Source: Verrucomicrobiota bacterium
GTDB taxonomy: Bacteria; Verrucomicrobiota; Verrucomicrobiia; Chthoniobacterales; JAFAMB01
Direction of reading: 5' to 3'
Length of the DNA stretch: 8,022 bases
Assembly (NCBI GenBank): GCA_019242435.1
Contig: JAFAVN010000497.1
Coordinates: forward strand, 1-8,022
The stretch's first letter is position 1. Every line of letters starts with the position of its first letter. Below are positions 1 to 6,940 of this stretch, piece by piece. The notes beneath the pieces were generated by a model, which did no database searches, was not told the DNA's origin, and saw only the letters and a list, made by a program, of their open reading frames with translations. The translations under genes and the position numbers were made by a program.

Positions 1-2
1 TG

Positions 3-866
3 CGCGGTCTACTGACTTGCCGGCGGGTATTCAATCTTTTTCGGCCAAATGTTGTTCTAGGCATGGGAGGATTCACGTCGACGGCTCCTATCATGGCGGC
101 TCGATGGTCAAAAGTTCCTGCCATTATTCACGAATCCAACGCTATCCCGGGGAAAGCGAACCGTTTCAATGCGCGATTTTCCGATCGGGTTGCGCTCGGC
201 TTTGCCGAATGTGCCCCTTACTTTCCGGAAAAGCCGGTCGAGGTCACGGGAACACCTATTCGGAAAGATATTACTGCCGAGATAAAGAGATCCGTAGCCC
301 TCCAATCACTGAGATTGAATCCGGATCTGCAGACCATCGGAGTTATCGGTGGCAGTCAAGGCGCTCACGGTATCAACGAGGCCGTGGTCGCTGCTCTCCC
401 TCGATTTGCCATGAGGCCGGTGCAGTTCATTCATTTAACCGGTCGCGATGATTATGAGCAGGTATATGACGGTTATCAAAAAGAAGGAGTCCCTGCTTTT
501 GTTGCGGCGTTCCATCATCGTATGGAGGAAATCTATTCGGCAGCGGATGTAATGGTGGCTCGTTCCGGTGCGGCGAGTCTCAGCGAGCTAGCCTACTTTG
601 GTTGTCCGACGATTCTGATCCCATATCCGTTTGCGGCCGATGACCATCAGACCCTGAATGCGAAAATTTTCCAGGCCGCTGGGGCTGCTGAGATGCTTGA
701 TTCGCAGCAAGCAAACGGCGACAGCGTCGGAGAATTGATTGAGGCATTGTTGGTGGACGCCGCTCGCCGCGACCGACTTTCGCAGAATATGAGGCGCCTG
801 GCCACCAAAGATGCAGCGACGAAAATTTGTAAATTGGTAGAGGACGTGAGTAATGGAAGTAAATGA
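3..866 (+). CDS. murG: MurG, UDP-GlcNAc:lipid I N-acetylglucosaminyltransferase (5' end missing)
   Basis: MurG transfers GlcNAc from UDP-GlcNAc to lipid I on the inner face of the cytoplasmic membrane, giving lipid II. The frame is open from the window edge, so the first ATG at base 63 is internal: the codons before it read VVLG and continue into GMGGFTS, the conserved MurG glycine loop. Later landmarks are HESNAIPGKANR, GTPIRKDI, the second-domain glycine loop GGSQGA (bases about 350-367), and the UDP-GlcNAc site RSGAASLSE with DHQTLNA, which keeps the donor-binding Glu and Gln. The N-terminal GGTGGH loop lies outside the window. About 287 codons are visible, roughly the C-terminal four fifths of a normal 350-residue enzyme. 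The stop overlaps the start of the murC-murB gene by 14 bases, which suggests translational coupling. Identification is firm. Confidence 0.96.
   Translation, partial: RGLLTCRRVFNLFRPNVVLGMGGFTSTAPIMAARWSKVPAIIHESNAIPGKANRFNARFSDRVALGFAECAPYFPEKPVEVTGTPIRKDITAEIKRSVALQSLRLNPDLQTIGVIGGSQGAHGINEAVVAALPRFAMRPVQFIHLTGRDDYEQVYDGYQKEGVPAFVAAFHHRMEEIYSAADVMVARSGAASLSELAYFGCPTILIPYPFAADDHQTLNAKIFQAAGAAEMLDSQQANGDSVGELIEALLVDAARRDRLSQNMRRLATKDAATKICKLVEDVSNGSK
839..844 (+). promoter_or_regulatory. Shine-Dalgarno site for murC-murB
   Basis: AGAGGA lies 8 bases before the ATG at 853, inside the 3' end of murG. The spacing is near ideal and supports that start over later in-frame ATGs. Confidence 0.6.
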
Positions 867-3159
867 CCTCAGCGCAGTGCGCGATATTCTGTTGAATTCG
901 CCCAGGCGTATCAACCTGATCGGCGTCGCCGGCAGCGGTATGAGTGGCATCGCCGGATTGCTGCTGGAGCTTGGCCATTCGGTTAGTGGCAGCGATCGGG
1001 TCAGCACGATGGAGACGCGCCGCCTGGAAAGTTTGGGACTCGATTTTCATCTTCCGCAGTTACCTGGGACTGTCCATGGAGCCGACTTGGTCATTTACTC
1101 ATCTGCCATAAGGCAGGGAAACCCAGCCTATGATGAAGCGGTTCAGCTGAATCTGCCACGAGTCCGGAGGGCCGAGGCATTAGCGGCCATTATGTCGTCG
1201 AGAGCTGGGATTGTTATCGCCGGGATGCATGGGAAAACGACCACTTCGGCAATGGCGGCTCACGTTCTAAGAGTCGGCGGGCTCAACCCGTCTCACTATG
1301 TCGGAGCGGAGATACCGATTCTGGGGACCAACGCGCATTGGGATCCGAAGGGCGACTATTTCGTTGCTGAGGGAGACGAGAGTGATGGGACATTGCGTCT
1401 TTACCATCCTCAACACGCAATCGTTTTAAACCTGGAAGAGGAACACCTCGATTATTACAAGAACCTCTCCGAGATCGAACACGTTTTCGAGCAACTGATG
1501 GATCAAACTTCCGGTCTCATTATCTATTGTGAGGACGATCGGAATGCAACCCGGCTCTGCCGCCGCAGAAGTGGGTCGATCGCGTATGGTGAATCCGAAG
1601 GAGCGACCTATCAGGCTAGGAATATTCAATCCGCGGCAATAGCTTCTCATTTCGAGGTGTGGAGAAGCGGAAAACTTCTGGGTGCCGTAGATTTAGGAAT
1701 TCCAGGGCGACACAATGTCAGCAATGCATTGGCAGTAATTGCATTAGCAACCGAGTTGGAAGTGCCATTCAGCAGTATTGCGGAAGCTTTAACCTCCTTT
1801 CGCGGGGCTCGGCGGCGTTTCGAGCCGAAACTGCAGCACCGGGATTTAGCAGTGTTCGACGACTATGGTCATCACCCTACTGAGATAAAAGCAACACTGG
1901 AAATGGCGCGAGGCGTTGGCAGTGAACGGATCGTGGTCATGTTCCAGCCGCATCGCTATTCGCGTACCAAAGCCTTGCGGGACCGGTTTGGTGCTGCTTT
2001 TGATGGCGCCGATTTAGTTTATGTGACCGACGTATATCCCGCCAGTGAACCTCCCATTCCCGGCGTTTCCGGCGCTACGTTGGTAGAGGCCCTCCACGAA
2101 CATGGTCATCCTGCCGCGGTTTATATACCGGCTCGCAAGAGCTTGCACCGCGAGTTGGCCCGAATTGCCAAGAAAGGCGATCTGATCTTGAGCCTCGGAG
2201 CTGGAGATATTCACGAGGAAGCCAGTAAACTGGCACAAGATCTTGAGACAGGACGCGCGCTGCGCGAAGCCATGGGAACAGGCGATGTTCGGCTTTACGA
2301 GCCAATGTCGCGACACACTACTCTACGGGTCGGTGGACCTGCCCAGTTCTGGGTTGAACCGGAGACCCGCAGTGGACTTGCGAACCTGTTAGGATTTTGC
2401 TCCGCTAATCGGCTTCCCGTGATGGTGGTTGGTCGCGGGTCCAACCTTCTGGTCAGAGATGGTGGCATTTCGGGATGTGTTATTCACCTGGCTCGCGGCG
2501 ATTTTGGTGCAGTGAGAATCAATGGCATCGAAATCGAGGCAGGCGCTGGTGTTAGATTGAAACAATTAGTCGGTGCGGCCAGGAATGCAGGAATCGGTGG
2601 ATTCGAGTGGATGGAAGGAATTCCCGGGAGCGTCGGAGGTAGTTTGCGAATGAATGCGGGCGCTATCGATTCCGAAACCTTTCAAAAAGTACAAAATGTC
2701 CAGGTCGTCAACCTGGAAGGGCAATTCGAGCTGTTAACGCCTGACCGCATGGAGATCCGGTACCGCAATGTCCCCAGCCTGCGAGAACAGTTTGCGGTTT
2801 CGGCGGTTTTCAAAGGTGAGGCATCGTCGATTGGGCAGATCGATCGAAAGATCCAAGAGGCTGCCGACAAACGAAAGCGGTCGCAACCAGTTGCCGCGAG
2901 TGCCGGGTGCATTTTCAAGAACCCGGTGGAATGCCCGGCCGGCCGCCTGGTGGACGAGTTAGGACTCAAAAATCAACGAATCGGAGGTGCGCGAGTTTCT
3001 GAAATTCACGGCAACTTCATCGTCAATGATAACGGCGCCGGGACCGCCAGTGATGTATTGGCCTTAATTGCAGAGATCCGCCGGATCGCGAAACAACAGC
3101 GTGGTATTGAACTCGAATTAGAGGTTGAGGTAGTTGGAACTGATGATGAATCCTACTAA
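853..3159 (+). CDS. murC-murB: MurC-MurB fusion: UDP-MurNAc--L-alanine ligase / UDP-GlcNAc-enolpyruvate reductase
   Basis: One 768-residue cytoplasmic protein carries two consecutive steps of peptidoglycan precursor synthesis. Residues about 18-470 are MurC: the UDP-binding GVAGSGMSGIA (24-34), the ATP loop GMHGKTTT (124-131, Lys128), EGDESDG (173-179), EEEHLDYY with His198, DDYGHHPTE (336-344) and FQPHRYSRT (364-372). Residues about 478-768 are MurB, an FAD enzyme: RHTTLRVGG (487-495), GRGSNLLVRDGG (527-538), GIPGSVGG (589-596), YRN with Arg638, AGCIFKNP (684-691) and a final LEVEV with Glu759. The spacing and lack of a longer insert fit the short (type II) MurB class. The catalytic acid position that is Ser in E. 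coli MurB (Ser229) is Cys686 here. MurB acts before MurC but is placed second. No stop or frameshift separates the halves, so the fusion is genuine in this sequence. Such fusions are known in Verrucomicrobiota. The function call is firm; direct passing of intermediate between sites is inference. Confidence 0.95.
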   Translation: MEVNDLSAVRDILLNSPRRINLIGVAGSGMSGIAGLLLELGHSVSGSDRVSTMETRRLESLGLDFHLPQLPGTVHGADLVIYSSAIRQGNPAYDEAVQLNLPRVRRAEALAAIMSSRAGIVIAGMHGKTTTSAMAAHVLRVGGLNPSHYVGAEIPILGTNAHWDPKGDYFVAEGDESDGTLRLYHPQHAIVLNLEEEHLDYYKNLSEIEHVFEQLMDQTSGLIIYCEDDRNATRLCRRRSGSIAYGESEGATYQARNIQSAAIASHFEVWRSGKLLGAVDLGIPGRHNVSNALAVIALATELEVPFSSIAEALTSFRGARRRFEPKLQHRDLAVFDDYGHHPTEIKATLEMARGVGSERIVVMFQPHRYSRTKALRDRFGAAFDGADLVYVTDVYPASEPPIPGVSGATLVEALHEHGHPAAVYIPARKSLHRELARIAKKGDLILSLGAGDIHEEASKLAQDLETGRALREAMGTGDVRLYEPMSRHTTLRVGGPAQFWVEPETRSGLANLLGFCSANRLPVMVVGRGSNLLVRDGGISGCVIHLARGDFGAVRINGIEIEAGAGVRLKQLVGAARNAGIGGFEWMEGIPGSVGGSLRMNAGAIDSETFQKVQNVQVVNLEGQFELLTPDRMEIRYRNVPSLREQFAVSAVFKGEASSIGQIDRKIQEAADKRKRSQPVAASAGCIFKNPVECPAGRLVDELGLKNQRIGGARVSEIHGNFIVNDNGAGTASDVLALIAEIRRIAKQQRGIELELEVEVVGTDDESY

Positions 3160-3183
3160 AAGCGATTTTTACTGGGTTAAGGG

Positions 3184-3212
3184 TTGGAACTTTCCGCAAA
3201 TCCTGTTATTAA
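3184..3212 (+). promoter_or_regulatory. weak sigma-70-like promoter candidate before ftsQ
   Basis: TTGGAA (3184-3189) and TATTAA (3207-3212) are separated by 17 bases, each matching 4 of 6 consensus positions. It lies in the 120-base gap between murC-murB and ftsQ, the only sizeable gap inside the cluster. The rest of the gap shows no gene and no ddl fragment. With matches this weak, it could be chance. Confidence 0.22.
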
Positions 3213-3257
3213 CAAGGGGAGCAGCTCTGGCCCAAGCAATCTCTTAAATTTCTCTGG

Positions 3258-3264
3258 AAAGGAG
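3258..3264 (+). promoter_or_regulatory. Shine-Dalgarno site for ftsQ
   Basis: AAAGGAG is the best ribosome-binding match upstream of the GTG at 3280, but the 15-base spacing is long. An in-frame TAA at 3271-3273 excludes any earlier start. Confidence 0.45.
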
Positions 3265-3279
3265 AGTGGCTAACAAGAG

Positions 3280-4356
3280 GTGACCAGCAAGCGAAAGACG
3301 AGCAAGCAGAATAGAAGACTTTCCACGTCGCGCCAAAGACGTCGGCAACATTTGCTTGATGTAAAGGTACGTGCTCGTAAGGCATCCGCCCGCCGGGTGC
3401 AGAAGGCGTTCTTTGTCTTTGCGCTTATGATTATTCTGTTCTCGTTGGTTGGCGGCATCGTGTTCGGCGCACATCGCGCGCTGAAGATGGTATTCTTTGC
3501 TAACCCTGCATACGCTTTGCGAATTGTGGAAGTGAATACCGACGGCGAGTTACCTAGAGACGGAGTGCTGCGAGCAACGAGTATTTCGGAAGGGATCAAC
3601 ATTTTCTCGATTAATCTGGCCGCCATCGAAGATCGGATACGAGGGTTACCACAAGTGGAAGAAGCCAACGTCAATCGGGTGCTACCCGACAAATTGAGAA
3701 TCACGATTCACGAAAGAAGTCCAGTTGCCTGGATTGCTTCCGCGGATGCCAATAAAGCGGGATTTAACTACGATGCAGCTTATTTGGTCGATCAACGTGG
3801 CATTGTACTCAAGCCGAAAGCATCTGCGCCCGAGTATATGACTTTACCGGTCATTATTGGGGTCGACCCGGCCAGCGTGGTGGTTGGACAGGCCATCGAC
3901 CAGGATGCAGTCAAAGCAGCACTCGAACTGATCCGTGATTGCGGAGAAGTTCTGCAGTCCCGGTTCCAAATCTCGACCATTAATATAGCGAAGGATTATG
4001 CCTTGCTGGTTACGGATAAACAGGGATCGACAGTGACTTTTGGTCTGGACGAGCCGGTGCCGCAGCTTCGTCGGCTGGGTCTGCTGCTGAGTTATTGCGA
4101 GCAAAATAGCAGAGATTTGCAGTCGGCAAATCTTATGGCGGAGCGAAATATTCCAGTTGTATTCCATGAACCTCCGCCTCCGGCCGATGTGCCCTTACCT
4201 GCCGAAGCGCAACCGGCGGTCTCGCCCAGCGCGGCGTCGCCGGCAGATCACGCTTTGTCGCCGAACCGGCAAGGCCGGAAACCAGTGCGAGCCAGTGGCC
4301 AAAAAAACACACATAAAAAAACAAACTCTGCTCAAGCGAACCTCCTAAATGGCTAG
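3280..4356 (+). CDS. ftsQ: FtsQ/DivIB-type cell division protein with POTRA domain
   Basis: FtsQ is a bitopic inner-membrane protein that links FtsA/FtsZ-side components to the FtsB-FtsL complex and the septal wall synthase. The 358-residue product has a strongly basic cytoplasmic N-terminus (residues 1-42, many Lys/Arg), one membrane segment at about 43-64 (FFVFALMIILFSLVGG), then a POTRA-like region at about 78-150 with INIFSINLAAIEDRIRGLP and RITIHERSPVAWI, typical of the family, followed by the FtsQ beta region. From residue 297 to the end it has a Pro/Ala-rich then Lys-rich low-complexity tail, longer than in E. coli FtsQ (276 residues). The start is GTG, since an in-frame stop lies three codons upstream. 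The 3' end overlaps ftsA by 8 bases. The sequence is poorly conserved, as usual for FtsQ, so the call rests on topology, POTRA motifs and position before ftsA. Confidence 0.88.
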   Translation: MTSKRKTSKQNRRLSTSRQRRRQHLLDVKVRARKASARRVQKAFFVFALMIILFSLVGGIVFGAHRALKMVFFANPAYALRIVEVNTDGELPRDGVLRATSISEGINIFSINLAAIEDRIRGLPQVEEANVNRVLPDKLRITIHERSPVAWIASADANKAGFNYDAAYLVDQRGIVLKPKASAPEYMTLPVIIGVDPASVVVGQAIDQDAVKAALELIRDCGEVLQSRFQISTINIAKDYALLVTDKQGSTVTFGLDEPVPQLRRLGLLLSYCEQNSRDLQSANLMAERNIPVVFHEPPPPADVPLPAEAQPAVSPSAASPADHALSPNRQGRKPVRASGQKNTHKKTNSAQANLLNG

Positions 4357-5560
4357 AGATAATATTTTTGCAGGACTAGAAATCGGCACTACCAAGATCT
4401 GTGTGGTAGTAGCGGAGGCACGGCACGATGGCACGTTGAAGGTCCTTGGTGTGGGTAATGCGCCGTCCCGTGGCGTGCGTAAAGGGGAGATTGTCGATTT
4501 CGAGACTGCTAAACGTTGCGTTCATGACGCCATTGTTGATGCCGAGGAAAGGAGCGACGTAGAGATCAGCGAAATTTATCTTGGAGTCACCGGTGGACAT
4601 ATTCGCAGCTTTAATAATCGCGGGGTTGTTTTGCTGGAAGAAGGGCGAGAAGAAATTGATGAGCAGGACTTGGAGGATGTCCGGACTAATGCCAGGGAAG
4701 TGAGTTTGCCGATGGAGGATTGTGTCCTCCATACTATCATTCAGCATTACTATGTAGATGGACAGGACGGAGTGTTGAATCCGCTTGGTCTGCTTGGGCG
4801 GAAGCTGGAAGCAGATTTTCACATTGTTTATGGAATACGGACTCGAATCCAGAACGCGATCCGGTGTGTCAAAGAACTCGAGCTGGAGACGGCAGACGTC
4901 GTCATAAACTCCTTTGCTACTGCGCAAGCGGTCCTGGACAAACATCACAAGCAGCTGGGAGCCTTGGTAATCGACATCGGAGGCGGGACTACCGATTACG
5001 TCGTGTATGTAGAAGGAGCGGTGAAACAGAGCGGCGTGATTGCTGTCGGGGGCGATCATATCACTAACGATATGTCAATCGGTCTGAAAATCCCGACGGC
5101 CCGAGCCGAGAAACTGAAGCTTGATGAAGGTGACGTCACGCTGGGGGTTGCCTTTCCCGGCGAAACCATCATGCTCCGCGACGAGACCGGTTTTGCTGGG
5201 CGAGAGATTGAGCGGGAAATGCTGAACCAGATTATCAATGTCCGGATCAGGGAAATTTTCGATATTGTTAGCAGACAAATCCAGTCCGACCTCAATTTTT
5301 TGGGAGCGGGGGTCTTTGTCACCGGGGGAAGCAGCCAACTGCGCGGGATTGACCACCTGGCCAGCGAGATCTTCGGAACCTCCGCAAGGATGACCCCGCC
5401 CTTGCCCTTGGCTGGAGTCACTTCCGCATTCGAACACCCCCAATTTTCGACGGCTCTTGGGCTGGTAAAATACGCTCATTTGGTGCACTTGGACCGGCCT
5501 GCTGGGAAAAGCTTCTTCGGCCGGACGATAAAAAGACTCAGCGGAATGTTCAGAAGTTAA
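4349..5560 (+). CDS. ftsA: FtsA, actin-like cell division protein
   Basis: FtsA polymerises on the membrane, binds the C-terminal peptide of FtsZ, and recruits later division proteins. The 403-residue product (E. coli 420) shows the actin-fold ATP motifs: phosphate 1 GLEIGTTK (9-16), phosphate 2 VIDIGGGTTDY (207-217) and the adenosine motif GVFVTGGSS (321-329). The FtsA-specific 1C domain follows the first motif (GVTGGHIRSFNNRGVV). GGDHITNDMSIGLKIP is also characteristic. The last 18 residues (386-403, with FFGRTIKRLSGMF) form a likely amphipathic membrane-targeting helix. The ATG overlaps the end of ftsQ by 8 bases. No Shine-Dalgarno site precedes it; the bases directly upstream read CCTCCT, the opposite sense, so initiation probably depends on coupling to ftsQ translation. 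Confidence 0.97.
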   Translation: MARDNIFAGLEIGTTKICVVVAEARHDGTLKVLGVGNAPSRGVRKGEIVDFETAKRCVHDAIVDAEERSDVEISEIYLGVTGGHIRSFNNRGVVLLEEGREEIDEQDLEDVRTNAREVSLPMEDCVLHTIIQHYYVDGQDGVLNPLGLLGRKLEADFHIVYGIRTRIQNAIRCVKELELETADVVINSFATAQAVLDKHHKQLGALVIDIGGGTTDYVVYVEGAVKQSGVIAVGGDHITNDMSIGLKIPTARAEKLKLDEGDVTLGVAFPGETIMLRDETGFAGREIEREMLNQIINVRIREIFDIVSRQIQSDLNFLGAGVFVTGGSSQLRGIDHLASEIFGTSARMTPPLPLAGVTSAFEHPQFSTALGLVKYAHLVHLDRPAGKSFFGRTIKRLSGMFRS

Positions 5561-5578
5561 ACCCCTAAAAATTACATT

Positions 5579-6919
5579 ATGGTTCAGTTGAATCCCCAAT
5601 TCGGCCGGGAAAACGAGGCAAGCCCGGCGCTAATCATCAAAGTGATCGGCGTCGGAGGGGCTGGCTCAAACATTCTGGATCGAACGATGCTCGATGGCAT
5701 CCAAGAGGTCGAACTGACCGCTGCGAATACCGACGTGCAGTCGTTAACCGCTTCGGTGGCTAACCACAAAATTCAACTGGGACGTAACCTGACCAGGGGG
5801 CTAGGTTCCGGGGGAGACCCGGAACTCGGGTTAGCGGCTGCGAAGGAAGCTAGCGAGGATATTCAGTCAGCTCTCAGCGGGGGTAATATTATTTTTGTGT
5901 GTGCCGGATTAGGCGGCGGTACCGGTTCCGGGGCAGCCCCTTTTGTCACAAAACTGGCGAAGGAAACCAATGCTTTAGTCCTGGTCCTGGTCACCATGCC
6001 GTTTTCTTTCGAAGGAAGACGGCGATGTGAACAGGCGACGACCAGTTTACAGCTGATCCGGCAATGGGCCGACGCGGTGGTCTGTTTCGAGAACGACCGT
6101 ATGGCCGAAATCACTTTGCCCAGAATGGGTATCCATGAAGCCTTTGCCGCTGCGGACCTGACAATTAGCCAGAGCATCCGGGCGATTGCCGATCTGCTGC
6201 GTAAGCCAGGTCTGCTTTCCTTGGGATTTGACGAAGTTTGCGCAGTTCTTCGAGAAGGAAATGCTCGGGCCCTGTTCGGATTTGGAGAAGCGGAGGGAGA
6301 AAATCGCGCTCACGATGCGTTGGCCAAAGCATTAAGAAATCCATTGATGCATCGCGGGGAGATGTTGGCCAATTCGGCCAATGTCATTGTACGAATCTGC
6401 GGTGCTGCCAATGTCAGTTTGGGAGAAGTCAGCATGTTGATGGAAGAACTGAACCGTCATATTAACGACGGCACGCAATTGATGCTCGGCATTGGAATTG
6501 ATCCTTCCATGGGCCAAAAGATTTCCGTCAGTATTCTCGGCTCTTTAGGCGACGCCTCGGAGAGGCCTCAGCCGGTCACCCAAACTCGAAGGGTGCAAGT
6601 TCCAACGCCGGTCGAGCCGGTTATTGAGGCGGAGTCGCAGGTAGCTAAATCGGTACCGGAGCCGGAATCACCGGCTGCCCTCCAAGAGGAGCCCGAACCT
6701 GTACTAACGATTCCGCCCCGGGCACCGCAGAATGAGGCCAAACCGGTGAAGGCTGATCCCCCTGCTAAACCGGAGTCGAAGAACGCCGAACCCAAACAAG
6801 AAGTGCTCCAGTTCGAGTCGGTATCCCGGGGCCGTTTCGAAAAGAGTGAGCCGACTATCATCGACGGACAGGATTTAGATGTCCCGACGTTCTTGCGAAG
6901 ACATATTAAGGGCAAGTAG
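5579..6919 (+). CDS. ftsZ: FtsZ, tubulin-like division GTPase with degenerate T7 catalytic loop
   Basis: FtsZ forms the division ring at midcell. The 446-residue product has GVGGAGSN (24-31, T1), NTD (T2), TRGLGSGGDPE (T3), the tubulin signature GGGTGSG (112-118, T4), FEGRRR (T5) and END RM-type T6, so GTP binding looks intact. In the T7 loop, where E. coli has NVDFAD and B. subtilis NLDFAD, this protein has SLGFDE (214-219): the conserved Asn becomes Ser, the first catalytic Asp becomes Gly, and the second becomes Glu. Flanks align without gaps (PGLL before, GEAEGENRA after). The globular part ends near residue 322. A long Pro/Glu-rich linker (about 323-431) leads to a normal C-terminal peptide DLDVPTFLRR (432-441) that should bind FtsA. 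Start ATG is 18 bases after ftsA and lacks a Shine-Dalgarno site. Identity is sure; normal GTPase rate is doubtful. Confidence 0.96.
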   Translation: MVQLNPQFGRENEASPALIIKVIGVGGAGSNILDRTMLDGIQEVELTAANTDVQSLTASVANHKIQLGRNLTRGLGSGGDPELGLAAAKEASEDIQSALSGGNIIFVCAGLGGGTGSGAAPFVTKLAKETNALVLVLVTMPFSFEGRRRCEQATTSLQLIRQWADAVVCFENDRMAEITLPRMGIHEAFAAADLTISQSIRAIADLLRKPGLLSLGFDEVCAVLREGNARALFGFGEAEGENRAHDALAKALRNPLMHRGEMLANSANVIVRICGAANVSLGEVSMLMEELNRHINDGTQLMLGIGIDPSMGQKISVSILGSLGDASERPQPVTQTRRVQVPTPVEPVIEAESQVAKSVPEPESPAALQEEPEPVLTIPPRAPQNEAKPVKADPPAKPESKNAEPKQEVLQFESVSRGRFEKSEPTIIDGQDLDVPTFLRRHIKGK

Positions 6920-6940
6920 GAGGAGGGGAATCGGAATCAG

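Noticed and set aside
63..65. ATG at 63 as start of murG
   Set aside because: It is inside the conserved GMGG loop and the frame is open to the window edge, so it is internal.
580..1050. long antisense open frames over murG/murC and other genes
   Set aside because: They lie opposite well-conserved coding regions, have no start signals or recognisable domains, and are expected shadows.
6917..6919. ftsZ-fur fusion by pseudogene or sequencing error at TAG
   Set aside because: FtsZ ends right after a canonical C-terminal peptide, so the TAG is its natural stop.
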